Shown here piece after piece: positions 9,125 to 20,412 of a stretch of 64,000 nucleotides of DNA. The stretch is taken from the NCBI GenBank assembly GCA_013297775.1, contig JAAFIL010000001.1:1-64000 (forward strand), in the 5' to 3' direction. A program made the translations under genes and the position numbers. The stretch's first letter is position 1, and each line of letters begins with the position of its first letter. The notes beneath the pieces are model-generated. The model saw nothing but the letters and a program-made list of their open reading frames with translations. It searched no databases and had not been told where the DNA came from. The DNA is from Bacteroidota bacterium. GTDB lineage: Bacteria > Bacteroidota > Bacteroidia > B-17B0 > Aurantibacillaceae.

Positions 9125-9143
9125 ATACGTTTTTTTAGGAACA

Positions 9144-9151
9144 CAAATTTA
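9144..9151 (-). promoter_or_regulatory. -7 promoter box for pdhA
   Basis: On the minus strand this reads TAAATTTG, a TAnnTTTG match about 20 bases upstream of the pdhA start. No convincing -33 element was found. Confidence 0.4.
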
Positions 9152-9318
9152 ACAGAAAAACTTATAAATAAAGCGATTAAACCATTTGTAGATGCTAAAT
9201 AGTCCGTTGTTTTTGGTATTATGCCAATGGATTAACGTTTTAACCCCATTGACCCGTTCTTTTTTAACTCTACGTTTCTGAAAAAAGTTTTTCGGGGACT
9301 TTGCTGTGCTTCCCGTTT

Positions 9319-11816
<2,498 letters not shown>

Positions 11817-11967
11817 GATGTTGTTTTTATTTTAGAAGTTATTTAAAGTCAAATTAAGTAAAACCTTTATGCGCCTTTTTGATTTTTACTTTAAACAACT
11901 TCTTAGTTAACGCCTAAGGTTTTATGCCGAGGCTCTGTTTAAAAATTCATCATTTAATTATATACAC

Positions 11968-12327
11968 ATGAAAATTATATTTTATATCTTTCTATTAGTT
12001 GGGTTTGTAAAAGAAATAAACGCTCAAACTAAATCTAGTTTAATAACTGCTACTATTAATGTAAGTGGCAATTGCGATGCCTGTAAAAAACGTATTGAGA
12101 ATGCCGCCGATATTAAAGGGGTTAAACGTTGTACCTGGGACGAAACAACTAAAATAGCCACGGTGTTATTTGATGCCAGCAAAACCGACTTAAAGCTTAT
12201 TGAAAAGGCCATTGCTGCCTCGGGACACGAAACCCCTCAAGAACTTGCCAATGCGCAATCTTACAAAAAATTACCCGATTGCTGCCAATATAAAACTAAA
12301 ACCTGCGATAAGCCCGAGAAAAAATGA
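11968..12327 (+). CDS. periplasmic heavy-metal-associated (HMA) domain protein
   Basis: This 119-residue protein has a signal peptide (MKIIFYIFLLVGFVKEINAQ) and one HMA/CopZ-like fold with the metal-binding motif GNCDACKKRIE (about 31-41). The body continues VKRCTWDETTKIATVLFD, the typical beta-strand pattern of the fold. A second group of cysteines lies at the C-terminus (DCCQYKTKTC). It probably binds a soft metal ion in the periplasm and hands it between the upstream HYC_CC_PP protein and the TonB-dependent receptor, whose start overlaps its stop by 4 bases. The metal identity is not shown by sequence. Confidence 0.9.
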   Translation: MKIIFYIFLLVGFVKEINAQTKSSLITATINVSGNCDACKKRIENAADIKGVKRCTWDETTKIATVLFDASKTDLKLIEKAIAASGHETPQELANAQSYKKLPDCCQYKTKTCDKPEKK

Positions 12328-14540
12328 GAGTATTCCTTTTTTGGCTGAGTTTAGTGCTTTATCAATTAAGCCTAGCCCAAGTAAAAGGCACCGTGGTTGA
12401 GCAAGGTTCAAGAGAAGCATTAACGGGGACTATCTTAAAACTCAAGGTTTCGCATCACGTAGAAATTAGCGATGCTCAAGGTCGGTTTTACTTTTCGATA
12501 CTTAACTTCCCCGATACCTTAATCGCTCAACTTACGGGGTATGTTTCGGATACCCTTGTGCTGCAACGTGCCGATACACTATTACGCCTAACTTTAAAAC
12601 CCACCCTACAATTAAACGAAGTAGAAGTAACTTATAAAAGTAACGGCAGTGAGTTAAATAGTTTAAGTGTAATGAAAACGGAAACGCTGAACGAGCGCAG
12701 TTTAATGAAAGCGGCTTGCTGTAATTTAAGCGAAAGTTTTGAAACCAATCCGAGTGTAGATGTTAGCTTTTCGGATGCCATTAGCGGTGCCAAGCAAATT
12801 CAACTTTTAGGTTTAGAAGGGAAGTATGCGCAGCTAACCAAAGAGAACATGCCTTACTTGAGAGGGTTGAGCAATGCCTACGGTTTACTATTTATTCCTG
12901 GTACGTGGATACGCAGCATTCAACTGGGCAAAGGTGCGGGCAGTGTGGTAAACGGTTACGAAAGTTTTACTGGACAAATTAATACCGAATTGCAAGCCCC
13001 CGAAAATACCAACCGTTTATTTTTTAATACCTACGTTAACGAAAACGCCCGCAACGAATACAATTTGAATTTGGGGCACAAACTAAACGATAAGGTTTCG
13101 ATGGTGTTATTAAACCATTTAAGTTTTAATCCTTTGGCGCAAGATTTGAATAACGACGGCTTTGTAGATATTCCGACTGGGCAGCAAGTTAACCTTAGTA
13201 ATAAATACGCCTTCTTTTCTAATAAAGGTGTAGAGTGGCAGTTGGGAGGAAACATTTTATTGGATGAACGGCAAGGCGGTCAAATTAGTAAACGACGAAG
13301 CGATACCACAACTTTATACAAAGTAAACATTAACAATAGTAAATGGGATGTATTTAGTAAAGCGGGTTACGTGTTTAAAAAACGACCTGCAACAAGCATG
13401 GGTTTACAGTTAAATTATACATGGCACGATCAAATTAATACTTATGGATTAGCCACTTACAAGGGCTTTCAAACGACCACTTATGCTAATCTTATTTTTG
13501 AAAGTTATTTGGGAACAACTCAACATAAATATAAATTGGGGGCTAGTTATTTAAGTGATAACATTAAAGAAACTTATTTACGCTTTCAATTTAAACGCAT
13601 CGAAACGGCAAGTGGTATTTTTGGTGAGTATGCTTATAGTGCCAAGCAAAAATGGAATGTAGTAGCAGGTGTGCGTGCCGATTACCACAATTACTACGGT
13701 TGGTTTGCAACACCACGGCTTCATGTTCGGTATGCTCCTTTGGAAAAAAGTATTTTTAGATTTAGTGCTGGCAGGGCTTTGCGAACGGCTAATGCGTTAA
13801 TGGAAAATACAGCAGCCATGGTAAGCAGCAGGCAATGGGTATTTACGCCATCCGATGCGCGATTACCTTACGGCTTACAGCCCGAAATAGCGTGGAACAT
13901 GGGCGGTAATTTTACACAAAAATTCAATCTTAATTTTCGTGAAGCCTATATTACGGTAGATGTGTATCGCACCGAATTTAAACAGCAATTGGTGGTGGAC
14001 TTAGAAAATCCGCGTGAGATAGCTTTGTATAATTTAAAAGGCCCTTCGTATTCTAATAATATACAAGTTGAGTTTAATAGCGAACCACGCAAGCGTTTGT
14101 TTATTAAAATGGCGTATCGGTTTGTGGATGCGAAAATAAACTACAACGAGGGCTTGCTCGAAAAATCATTTACAGCGAGGCACCGTGGGTTTTTAAATGC
14201 GATGTATGAAACGAAAAACGAACAATGGCAATTCGATGCCACCGTACAATACAACGGGAGCAAGCGTTTACCCAATACTTCTGAAAATATAATACCGTAT
14301 CAGTTAGCAAAACGCTCTCCCAATTTTTATAATGTTTTGGGTCAAATTACTTATTTAGCCCCGTTTACGCGTGTAAAATTGCAGGTGTATGTAGGTGTTG
14401 AGAATGCGTTGAACTTTAAACAAACATCTCCCATTGTGGCAGCAAACGATCCGTTTGGTAAGTTTTTTGATGCGGGTTTAACGTGGGGGCCTATATATGG
14501 GCGCATGTTGTATGCGGGTTTACGTTGGCGAATTAAATAA
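12324..14540 (+). CDS. TonB-dependent receptor, probable metal uptake
   Basis: This 738-residue outer-membrane receptor has a signal peptide (to about LSLAQ), a carboxypeptidase-regulatory-like domain (about 20-100), a plug domain and a 22-strand barrel ending in an aromatic-rich GLRWRIK. The plug contains AACCNLSESFETNPSVDV, with the CC pair typical of receptors paired with HMA proteins. It imports a substrate using proton-motive force supplied by TonB-ExbB-ExbD; one such complex is encoded at 56509-58515. The ATGA overlap with the HMA gene indicates translational coupling. Context suggests copper or another metal complex as substrate; direct evidence is lacking. Confidence 0.93.
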   Translation: MRVFLFWLSLVLYQLSLAQVKGTVVEQGSREALTGTILKLKVSHHVEISDAQGRFYFSILNFPDTLIAQLTGYVSDTLVLQRADTLLRLTLKPTLQLNEVEVTYKSNGSELNSLSVMKTETLNERSLMKAACCNLSESFETNPSVDVSFSDAISGAKQIQLLGLEGKYAQLTKENMPYLRGLSNAYGLLFIPGTWIRSIQLGKGAGSVVNGYESFTGQINTELQAPENTNRLFFNTYVNENARNEYNLNLGHKLNDKVSMVLLNHLSFNPLAQDLNNDGFVDIPTGQQVNLSNKYAFFSNKGVEWQLGGNILLDERQGGQISKRRSDTTTLYKVNINNSKWDVFSKAGYVFKKRPATSMGLQLNYTWHDQINTYGLATYKGFQTTTYANLIFESYLGTTQHKYKLGASYLSDNIKETYLRFQFKRIETASGIFGEYAYSAKQKWNVVAGVRADYHNYYGWFATPRLHVRYAPLEKSIFRFSAGRALRTANALMENTAAMVSSRQWVFTPSDARLPYGLQPEIAWNMGGNFTQKFNLNFREAYITVDVYRTEFKQQLVVDLENPREIALYNLKGPSYSNNIQVEFNSEPRKRLFIKMAYRFVDAKINYNEGLLEKSFTARHRGFLNAMYETKNEQWQFDATVQYNGSKRLPNTSENIIPYQLAKRSPNFYNVLGQITYLAPFTRVKLQVYVGVENALNFKQTSPIVAANDPFGKFFDAGLTWGPIYGRMLYAGLRWRIK

Positions 14541-14572
14541 ATCGTGGTGAACAATGTGTTTAACTCGGGTTA

Positions 14573-14747
14573 GGTGTTGGTGTTGTGTTTTTTTAGTGGC
14601 ACGCAAAGGCGCAAAGGGCGCAGAGGGATTGGGTGTTGGTGTTGTGTTTTTTTGTGGCACGCAAAGGCGCAAAGGTCGCAGAGGGATTGGGTGTTGGTGT
14701 TGCATTTTTTTAGTGGCACGCAAAGGCGCAAAGGACGCAGAGGGAGG
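14573..14747 (+). repeat. three-copy tandem repeat, 58-59 base period
   Basis: Copies start at 14573, 14632 and 14690. Each reads GGTGTTGGTGTTG(T/C), then a T-run, GTGGCACGCAAAGGCGCAAAGG, one variable base, CGCAGAGGGA. The core CACGCAAAGGNCGCAAAG also occurs at about 5398 and 5588, far away. All six frames are open here for some distance, but this is a by-product of the repeat. Confidence 0.92.
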
Positions 14748-14822
14748 AGGCTCATTGTTGAAGCTAAACTCTAAGAAAAATTTAAACCAAAAATAGAAGA
14801 TGATCTTATGCTGGTTGTAAAT

Positions 14823-15950
14823 TTAATTTTCGCGTAAACATTGGAGGAGTATTTGTTTTTCGTTGTGCCAATTTAATTCGAGTTTTGCGTTTAGTGTATT
14901 GGCTTGCCACATCTTATAATCAGTGTGATTTAAACCCTCGTGGATGCGCTGCGCAATGTGCTTAGGTTCGTGCGATTCGATAAAATAACCTATGTTATAC
15001 TGTTCAATAATTTTTTCTATTTCGGTTAAACGCGATGCCAAAATAGGAATGCCTGCATGAATGTAGTCGAATACTTTATTTGGTAAACTCCATTTATAGT
15101 TAAGGTTAGTGGCTTTATCTATACTAATACCGAGCTTAGCAAGTTGCGTATAATGTATTAACTCCGATTTTGGTACTTTAGAAATGAGTTTCACCTTTTC
15201 ATTGACTTTAAACTTTTCGATGAGTGCAGGCAACTTCGACCACACATCGCCACTACCAATAATAAGCAAAAGTACGTTGTTGGTAAACTGCATACTTTCG
15301 ATTAACTCCTCTACCCCTCTATTAACATTTAAGCCAGCACCTTGCAAAATGAGTAGAGCTACATCTTCGGGCAACTTTAAATCGGCGCGGGTTTTCTGTA
15401 CACGAGGTGCTTCCAAATCGGGGATGTTGCGCACCACCCAAAACGGTGTACCATATTTTTTTTCGAAATACTGTTTAATGCTTTCGTTAACTGTAATGGC
15501 GGTTTTAAGTCGTGGTACTAAAAACCCTTCTAGCTTTTCCCATAATTTTTTTTTGAAGGGCGTGGCTTGCAACTCGGGTACTTCACAAAACACCTCGTGG
15601 CTATCGTAAACCAAACGTACATTTCGTAATTTAGAAACTAAAAAATTGGGCAATAGCGTATCTAAATCGTTAGCCAACAACACATCCGTTTTTTTGAAAA
15701 GTAAATAAAAAAATAAGCGAACATTAAACCAAACATAAAATAAAGGTCCACTTTTAAAGAACAGACGCATGCGCTTTGTGCGGTAAGGCCATTGCTGCGG
15801 AATGGGTAAACTGTTGGGTAAGCGTCTGCCAATTAACTCCACTTCGTAACCCATCTCGTTTAAACACATACATGATTTGTAAACTCGGTGATCGGTAACC
15901 AAATCATTAATGACGCTAACCCTCGCTATTTTTTTTGGAGTTGTAAACAA
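14823..15950 (-). CDS. glycosyltransferase, GT4-like (GT-B fold)
   Basis: This 375-residue protein has the two-domain layout of GT-B glycosyltransferases. The N-terminal half shows the acceptor-side segments VSVINDLVTDHRVYK and DVLLANDLDTLLPN and VYDSHEVFCEVPE. The C-terminal half shows the nucleotide-sugar side: LLILQGAGLNVNRGVEELI, LLIIGSGDVW and WSLPNKVFDYIHAGIPILAS. It likely transfers a sugar from a nucleotide donor to a lipid-linked or surface glycan at the cytoplasmic face of the membrane. It is transcribed divergently from the murB-led polysaccharide operon, 64 bases apart. The sugar specificity cannot be read from the sequence. Confidence 0.88.
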   Translation of the reverse strand: MFTTPKKIARVSVINDLVTDHRVYKSCMCLNEMGYEVELIGRRLPNSLPIPQQWPYRTKRMRLFFKSGPLFYVWFNVRLFFYLLFKKTDVLLANDLDTLLPNFLVSKLRNVRLVYDSHEVFCEVPELQATPFKKKLWEKLEGFLVPRLKTAITVNESIKQYFEKKYGTPFWVVRNIPDLEAPRVQKTRADLKLPEDVALLILQGAGLNVNRGVEELIESMQFTNNVLLLIIGSGDVWSKLPALIEKFKVNEKVKLISKVPKSELIHYTQLAKLGISIDKATNLNYKWSLPNKVFDYIHAGIPILASRLTEIEKIIEQYNIGYFIESHEPKHIAQRIHEGLNHTDYKMWQANTLNAKLELNWHNEKQILLQCLREN

Positions 15951-16002
15951 AATTCTTGTTGAAACTTGGGCTAAATATAAGTAAATTTAAGGCTATAATG
16001 GC

Positions 16003-16010
16003 TATTTTTG
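16003..16010 (+). promoter_or_regulatory. -7 box for the murB-led operon, possibly leaderless
   Basis: TATTTTTG matches TAnnTTTG and ends only 4 bases before the ATG at 16015. If used, transcription would begin at or within a few bases of the start codon, giving a leaderless mRNA. Confidence 0.45.
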
Positions 16011-16014
16011 ATAG

Positions 16015-17037
16015 ATGATAAGGGTGCAAAGCAAGGTAAATTTAAAACCTTATAACACGTTTGGGTTAGCGGTAACCGCCGATTATTTTGTTGAAGTTTT
16101 TACAGAAAACGATTTTATTGAATTGCTCGACCATGGTATTTATAAAACCAATCCACATTTAATAATTGGAGGAGGCAGTAATATTTTATTGTGTACCGAT
16201 TTTAAAGGCTTGGTTATTAAAAATAGTATTACAGGCATTCATTCTAACAAATCTAGCGAAGATAAAATAATAGTGAAAGTTGGTGCTGGCGAAGTGTGGC
16301 ATCATTTGGTGCAATATACACTCGAACAGGGGTGGAGTGGTTTAGAAAATTTATCATTAATACCTGGCTGTGTAGGTGCAAGCCCTATGCAAAACATAGG
16401 GGCTTATGGTGTCGAAATAAAAGATTGTTTTTATGAATTAGAAGCCTTACATGTAAAAACTGGACAGAAACGTATTTTTTCTAAAGCCGACTGTTTGTTT
16501 GGCTACCGTGAAAGTATTTTTAAGCAAGCCGAAAAAGGAAATTATTTTATTACCAACGTTTCGTTTATTTTAGATGGCAAGCCCAAAATAAATACATCGT
16601 ATGGTTCTATTAAAGAAGAACTAACGCAAATGGGTATTAACCATCCCAGTATTAAAGATGTGGCGCAGGCCGTTGTAAATATTCGGCAAAGTAAATTACC
16701 CGATCCAAAAATAATTGGTAATGCAGGTAGCTTTTTTAAAAACCCAGAGGTAAGTGCCGAGGTGTATCAAACTTTAAAAGCGACGCATGAAAATTTAGTA
16801 GCCTATTTATTGCCCAGTGGCAAATATAAGTTAGCAGCGGGTTGGCTCATCGAAGCCTGCGGGTTGAAAGGCTATGAACAAAATGGTGCGGCAGTGCACG
16901 CTAAACAAGCGTTAGTGCTAATCAATAAAAATAATGCCACGGGTCAAAGTATTTTCGATTTATCTACAGTGGTAAAGAAAACGGTGCAAGATAAATTTGG
17001 AGTAACTTTAGAACGCGAAGTAAATATTATACCCTAA
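16015..17037 (+). CDS. murB: UDP-N-acetylmuramate dehydrogenase MurB
   Basis: This 340-residue FAD enzyme reduces UDP-N-acetylglucosamine enolpyruvate to UDP-N-acetylmuramate for peptidoglycan synthesis in the cytoplasm. Visible motifs are the N-terminal YNTFGL, the FAD-binding GGGSNILL, LSLIPGCVGASPMQNIGAYGVE, FGYRESIFK with the type I loop, GNAGSFFKNPE carrying the catalytic serine, and a C-terminal AGWLIEACGLKG. Length fits the longer type I MurB, as in E. coli. The next gene starts on the base after its stop, placing this cell wall gene at the head of a surface polysaccharide operon. Confidence 0.96.
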   Translation: MIRVQSKVNLKPYNTFGLAVTADYFVEVFTENDFIELLDHGIYKTNPHLIIGGGSNILLCTDFKGLVIKNSITGIHSNKSSEDKIIVKVGAGEVWHHLVQYTLEQGWSGLENLSLIPGCVGASPMQNIGAYGVEIKDCFYELEALHVKTGQKRIFSKADCLFGYRESIFKQAEKGNYFITNVSFILDGKPKINTSYGSIKEELTQMGINHPSIKDVAQAVVNIRQSKLPDPKIIGNAGSFFKNPEVSAEVYQTLKATHENLVAYLLPSGKYKLAAGWLIEACGLKGYEQNGAAVHAKQALVLINKNNATGQSIFDLSTVVKKTVQDKFGVTLEREVNIIP

Positions 17038-18405
17038 ATGATAAAAGTTGTTGTTGATTTTTTTATTTACCTAAACTTGTTCTTTACGGGTTATACATTT
17101 TTTAAGCAGCCGTTCGAATTTAATATTTCATACATACCTATTCTTTTATTACTTCCCATTTTTATTGCCCGCTATAAGTTTAACCCGAAAACGCTTTACA
17201 TTATTATTCCGCTGTTGCTGGCTGGAATAATTAATATTTTAATAGGAAACGATAACCTAGGTAGCTTCTTTAAAATATTCTTAAACATTTCCATTAATTT
17301 GATTTTTTACGAATACGTGATGCAGCACTACGAGTATAACGTAAAATATATGTTTAAGCTATACCTAAAGGGCTGTTTTATTGTGGCGTGTTATGGTATT
17401 ATTCAATTAATTTCTTTCCACCTTGGCTTTAAGTACGGTTGGAATTTACGTTTGATTATGCCTTTAAATAAATGGGCGGTTGTAGTTGGGGGTTTAGGCA
17501 TTCGTGTTAATAGTTTCCTGTCCGAACCTGCTTATGTGGCCTCGGCTCTTGGGCCTTGTTTTTTAGTTTCTATTTATGCTTTACTAACACGGCAGTTTTT
17601 TTTCTTAACTGCGCGGGCGGCTTGGATAAATATTATTTGTTATGTGATTACCTTTTCTTCTTTAGCCTTTGCGGGTATTTTTATAGCCATGCTATTGTTA
17701 GCTTTAAACTTCGGCTTATTGCGTTACCTCGCTTTAATCGTTCCTGTTGTTATTATACTTTACGCTATTATTTACAACAATTCGGTTGAGTTTAGAGACC
17801 GTATAAATGGGTTAGATAAGTTATTTGTGCAAGGGGTACTTGACGAACGTCAAAAAAAGGATGAAGGCGTAACGGTTATATCCAAACGCGAGATGATATC
17901 GCGGCGGTCGTTTGTGAAAGAAGTGCATGGGTCGTCGTTTATTTTGTATAACAATTACTATGTAGCTAAGCAAAATTTTCTGCGAAATCCTTTGTTGGGT
18001 GCCGGACTTGGCTCGCACGAGATTGCCTTCGAGAAATACGATTTAAGCGGTTTGATAGGCGATATTTATAACTTTAATGGTAAAGATGCCAATTCCATGT
18101 TTTTAAGAACGCTTTCTGAAATTGGTTTAATGGGCGTTGGATTTATTTTATTATTCATTTTTAAATTCTATGTATCGCACGATATTTTAGGAAACGAAGA
18201 AAATAGGTTTTGGATAATATCGAATGCTTTGTTAATTGTTATTCTCATCCAACTGTTTAGGCAAGGCAATTACACCTTTAATGGTTTTTTTATGTACGCA
18301 TGGATGTATTATTACAACTACATCAATTATGAAGATTATAAACAGCGTAAAGAAAAAGAAATACAAGAACAAATAAGTCAACCCGCAAACGAGGCATTAA
18401 CATGA
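17038..18405 (+). CDS. O-antigen ligase/polymerase-like membrane protein
   Basis: This 455-residue integral membrane protein has about ten hydrophobic segments and one long soluble loop (about 245-340). The loop ends in RNPLLGAGLGSHEIAFE, the motif region typical of Wzy_C/WaaL family proteins. Such proteins polymerise or ligate undecaprenyl-linked glycan units at the outer face of the inner membrane. The surrounding glycosyltransferases, epimerase and acetyltransferase agree with this role. It begins immediately after murB, and its stop overlaps the next gene's start (ATGA). Polymerase and ligase cannot be told apart from sequence alone. Confidence 0.8.
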   Translation: MIKVVVDFFIYLNLFFTGYTFFKQPFEFNISYIPILLLLPIFIARYKFNPKTLYIIIPLLLAGIINILIGNDNLGSFFKIFLNISINLIFYEYVMQHYEYNVKYMFKLYLKGCFIVACYGIIQLISFHLGFKYGWNLRLIMPLNKWAVVVGGLGIRVNSFLSEPAYVASALGPCFLVSIYALLTRQFFFLTARAAWINIICYVITFSSLAFAGIFIAMLLLALNFGLLRYLALIVPVVIILYAIIYNNSVEFRDRINGLDKLFVQGVLDERQKKDEGVTVISKREMISRRSFVKEVHGSSFILYNNYYVAKQNFLRNPLLGAGLGSHEIAFEKYDLSGLIGDIYNFNGKDANSMFLRTLSEIGLMGVGFILLFIFKFYVSHDILGNEENRFWIISNALLIVILIQLFRQGNYTFNGFFMYAWMYYYNYINYEDYKQRKEKEIQEQISQPANEALT

Positions 18406-19451
18406 AGGTATTGATTTTATATGAAGAACTAGCCACTTACTTTTTAAATGCGTTAATAGAATTAGCCACAACGCATAAGGCTACCGTTTTAATTTTTATG
18501 AAACCCATCAACGCAGTTGCACCTTTTGAGTTTAAAAATTATCCTGATACCATTGAAATTGTTGACCGACACACACTCACTGCAAATGCTTTGAAAGAAC
18601 GCATTTGCGCCTTTGAACCCGATGCCACTTATTTATCGGGCTGGATTTATAAACCCTACCTCCACTCTATTAAAGCACTAAAACTTAGGAATGTTGTTAT
18701 AGGTTTTGATAACCAGTACCGTGGAGATTTACGACAACTATTCGGAAGTTTTTACTTTCGTTGGTTTATTAAAAAAAATATTAAGGCCGCTTTTGTGCCT
18801 GGTAAAAAACAAGTGAAATTTGCAGAGCATCTAGGGTTTAGACCCAACGAAATAGCCGAGGGCTTATACTGTTGCGATGTTGATTTGTTTAATGATTATT
18901 ATTCGCATTCATACACCAAGAAACATCAACAATTACCCAAACGGTTTTTGTTTGTTGGCCGATACGTTCCCGAAAAAGGTATTGAAGCACTTTGGCAAGC
19001 CTTTGCCGAACTAGATAAAGAAGAGGATTTGAAATGGGAATTATGGTGCGTTGGCAAAGGATCTTTAGAAGCTTACGCGCATCCTAAAATTAAACACCTT
19101 GGCTTTTTGCAACCTCACGATTTACGAACGCTTATTACCGAAACAACGGTGTTTGTGTTGCCGAGCTCGTTTGAGCCTTGGGGCGTGGTTATTCAAGAGT
19201 ATGCCATTGCTGGGTTTCCCATTATTACAACCTCCTCGGTTGGTGCCGCCGAATTATTTGTGAACGATAAAATAAATGGATTTTTGTTGGCAGAAACAAG
19301 TGTAGCAGCAATTAAACAGGCTTTACAACAAATAGTAAATTTACCCGATAATAAAATTTTAGAGATGAGCGAAAGGAGTCATAACTTAGGCCTGCAATTA
19401 ACTCCTCAATTGTGGTGCGAACGATTTATACAATTAATTCATGGAAATTAA
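18402..19451 (+). CDS. glycosyltransferase family 1/4 (GT-B fold)
   Basis: This 349-residue cytoplasmic or membrane-associated enzyme has the typical C-terminal GT1/GT4 domain: KRFLFVGRYVPEKGIEAL, WELWCVGKGSLE, KHLGFLQPHDL, VFVLPSSFEPWGVVIQEYA with the E-x7-E donor-binding pattern, and FPIITTSSVGAAELF. The N-terminal acceptor domain is less conserved. It overlaps the polymerase gene by 4 bases and the epimerase gene by 11 bases, so it is translated as part of the same operon. It probably adds one sugar of the repeating unit; donor and linkage are not known. Confidence 0.9.
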   Translation: MKVLILYEELATYFLNALIELATTHKATVLIFMKPINAVAPFEFKNYPDTIEIVDRHTLTANALKERICAFEPDATYLSGWIYKPYLHSIKALKLRNVVIGFDNQYRGDLRQLFGSFYFRWFIKKNIKAAFVPGKKQVKFAEHLGFRPNEIAEGLYCCDVDLFNDYYSHSYTKKHQQLPKRFLFVGRYVPEKGIEALWQAFAELDKEEDLKWELWCVGKGSLEAYAHPKIKHLGFLQPHDLRTLITETTVFVLPSSFEPWGVVIQEYAIAGFPIITTSSVGAAELFVNDKINGFLLAETSVAAIKQALQQIVNLPDNKILEMSERSHNLGLQLTPQLWCERFIQLIHGN

Positions 19452-20412
19452 AAATAAGATATTAGTAACAGGCGGTGCTGGCAATATTGGTAGTGCCTTG
19501 GTGAATCGCTTACTCAAAAACGAAACGAATTTTGTAGTGGTGATAGATGATTTATCAACGGGCTTTCTTTACAAACTTCCCGATAGTTCGCAAGAGCGAT
19601 TTAAATTCATCAAGGCTAACGTTAATCAACTATCAGAAATAGCCCCTGTATTTTATTCGTTTAATTTCGATTACGTGTTTCATTTTGCAGCATTGGTTGG
19701 GGTTAAACGCACGCAAGAAAATCCGATTGCCGTATTGAACGATATTGATGGGATAAAAAATGTTTTACAACTCTCGAAAACATCGTCGGTAAAACACGTT
19801 TATTTTTCATCTTCGTCGGAGGTGTATGGCGAACCCGTTGAATTGCCTCAAAACGAATACCGCACGCCCCTCAACTCGCGCGTGCCTTATGCGGTTGTAA
19901 AAAATATTGGAGAATGTTATTTTAAAAGTTATTATCAAGAGTTTCAATTGCCTTATACCATTTTTCGCTTTTTTAATACTTATGGGCCTAATCAAAGTAC
20001 CGATTTTGTGGTGGCTAAATTTTTGGCTTCGGCTTTAAAAAATGAGGCTATACCTATTTATGGCGACGGTTCGCAAACGCGTACGTTTACTTATATTGAT
20101 GATAACATTGATGTGATTGAAAAAATAGTTGAGAATAAATTAATTATAAACGACGTTATTAATTTAGGTAACGACGAGTTGTTTACTGTTAAGGCATTGG
20201 CCGAACTAATTATTCGTGTTACCAACTCTACCTCGAAAATAATTTATTTAGACCCTTTGAAGGAAGGCGATATGACACGCCGTCAACCTGATAATGAAAA
20301 AATGAAACACATTTTAAACAGGTCGCTTACATCGCTAGAGGAAGGGGTGAAGCGTATGATGACTAATTCTTTGTTTCTTGAATCTATTGGTATAAAAGAT
20401 GTGCGGCATTAA
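19441..20412 (+). CDS. NAD-dependent sugar-nucleotide epimerase/dehydratase
   Basis: This 323-residue extended short-chain dehydrogenase carries the Rossmann motif GGAGNIGSAL near the N-terminus, VVIDDLSTG, the core DYVFHFAALVGV, the active site serine/threonine segment YFSSSSEVYGE and the catalytic YAVVK. The later NTYGPNQ and DGSQTRTFTYIDD segments are typical of UDP-glucose 4-epimerase-like enzymes. It supplies a modified nucleotide sugar for the glycan built by this operon. The exact reaction (epimerisation, decarboxylation or dehydration) is uncertain. Its coding region overlaps asnB by 14 bases. Confidence 0.92.
   Translation: MEIKNKILVTGGAGNIGSALVNRLLKNETNFVVVIDDLSTGFLYKLPDSSQERFKFIKANVNQLSEIAPVFYSFNFDYVFHFAALVGVKRTQENPIAVLNDIDGIKNVLQLSKTSSVKHVYFSSSSEVYGEPVELPQNEYRTPLNSRVPYAVVKNIGECYFKSYYQEFQLPYTIFRFFNTYGPNQSTDFVVAKFLASALKNEAIPIYGDGSQTRTFTYIDDNIDVIEKIVENKLIINDVINLGNDELFTVKALAELIIRVTNSTSKIIYLDPLKEGDMTRRQPDNEKMKHILNRSLTSLEEGVKRMMTNSLFLESIGIKDVRH

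Noticed and set aside
14573-14747. Possible CRISPR array
   Set aside because: The three units are head to tail without unique spacers, and no cas genes are nearby.
14554-14796. Open frames on both strands over the tandem repeat
   Set aside because: They exist because the repeat lacks stops; the proteins are simple repeats of CCVFLVARKGAK-type units with no family likeness.
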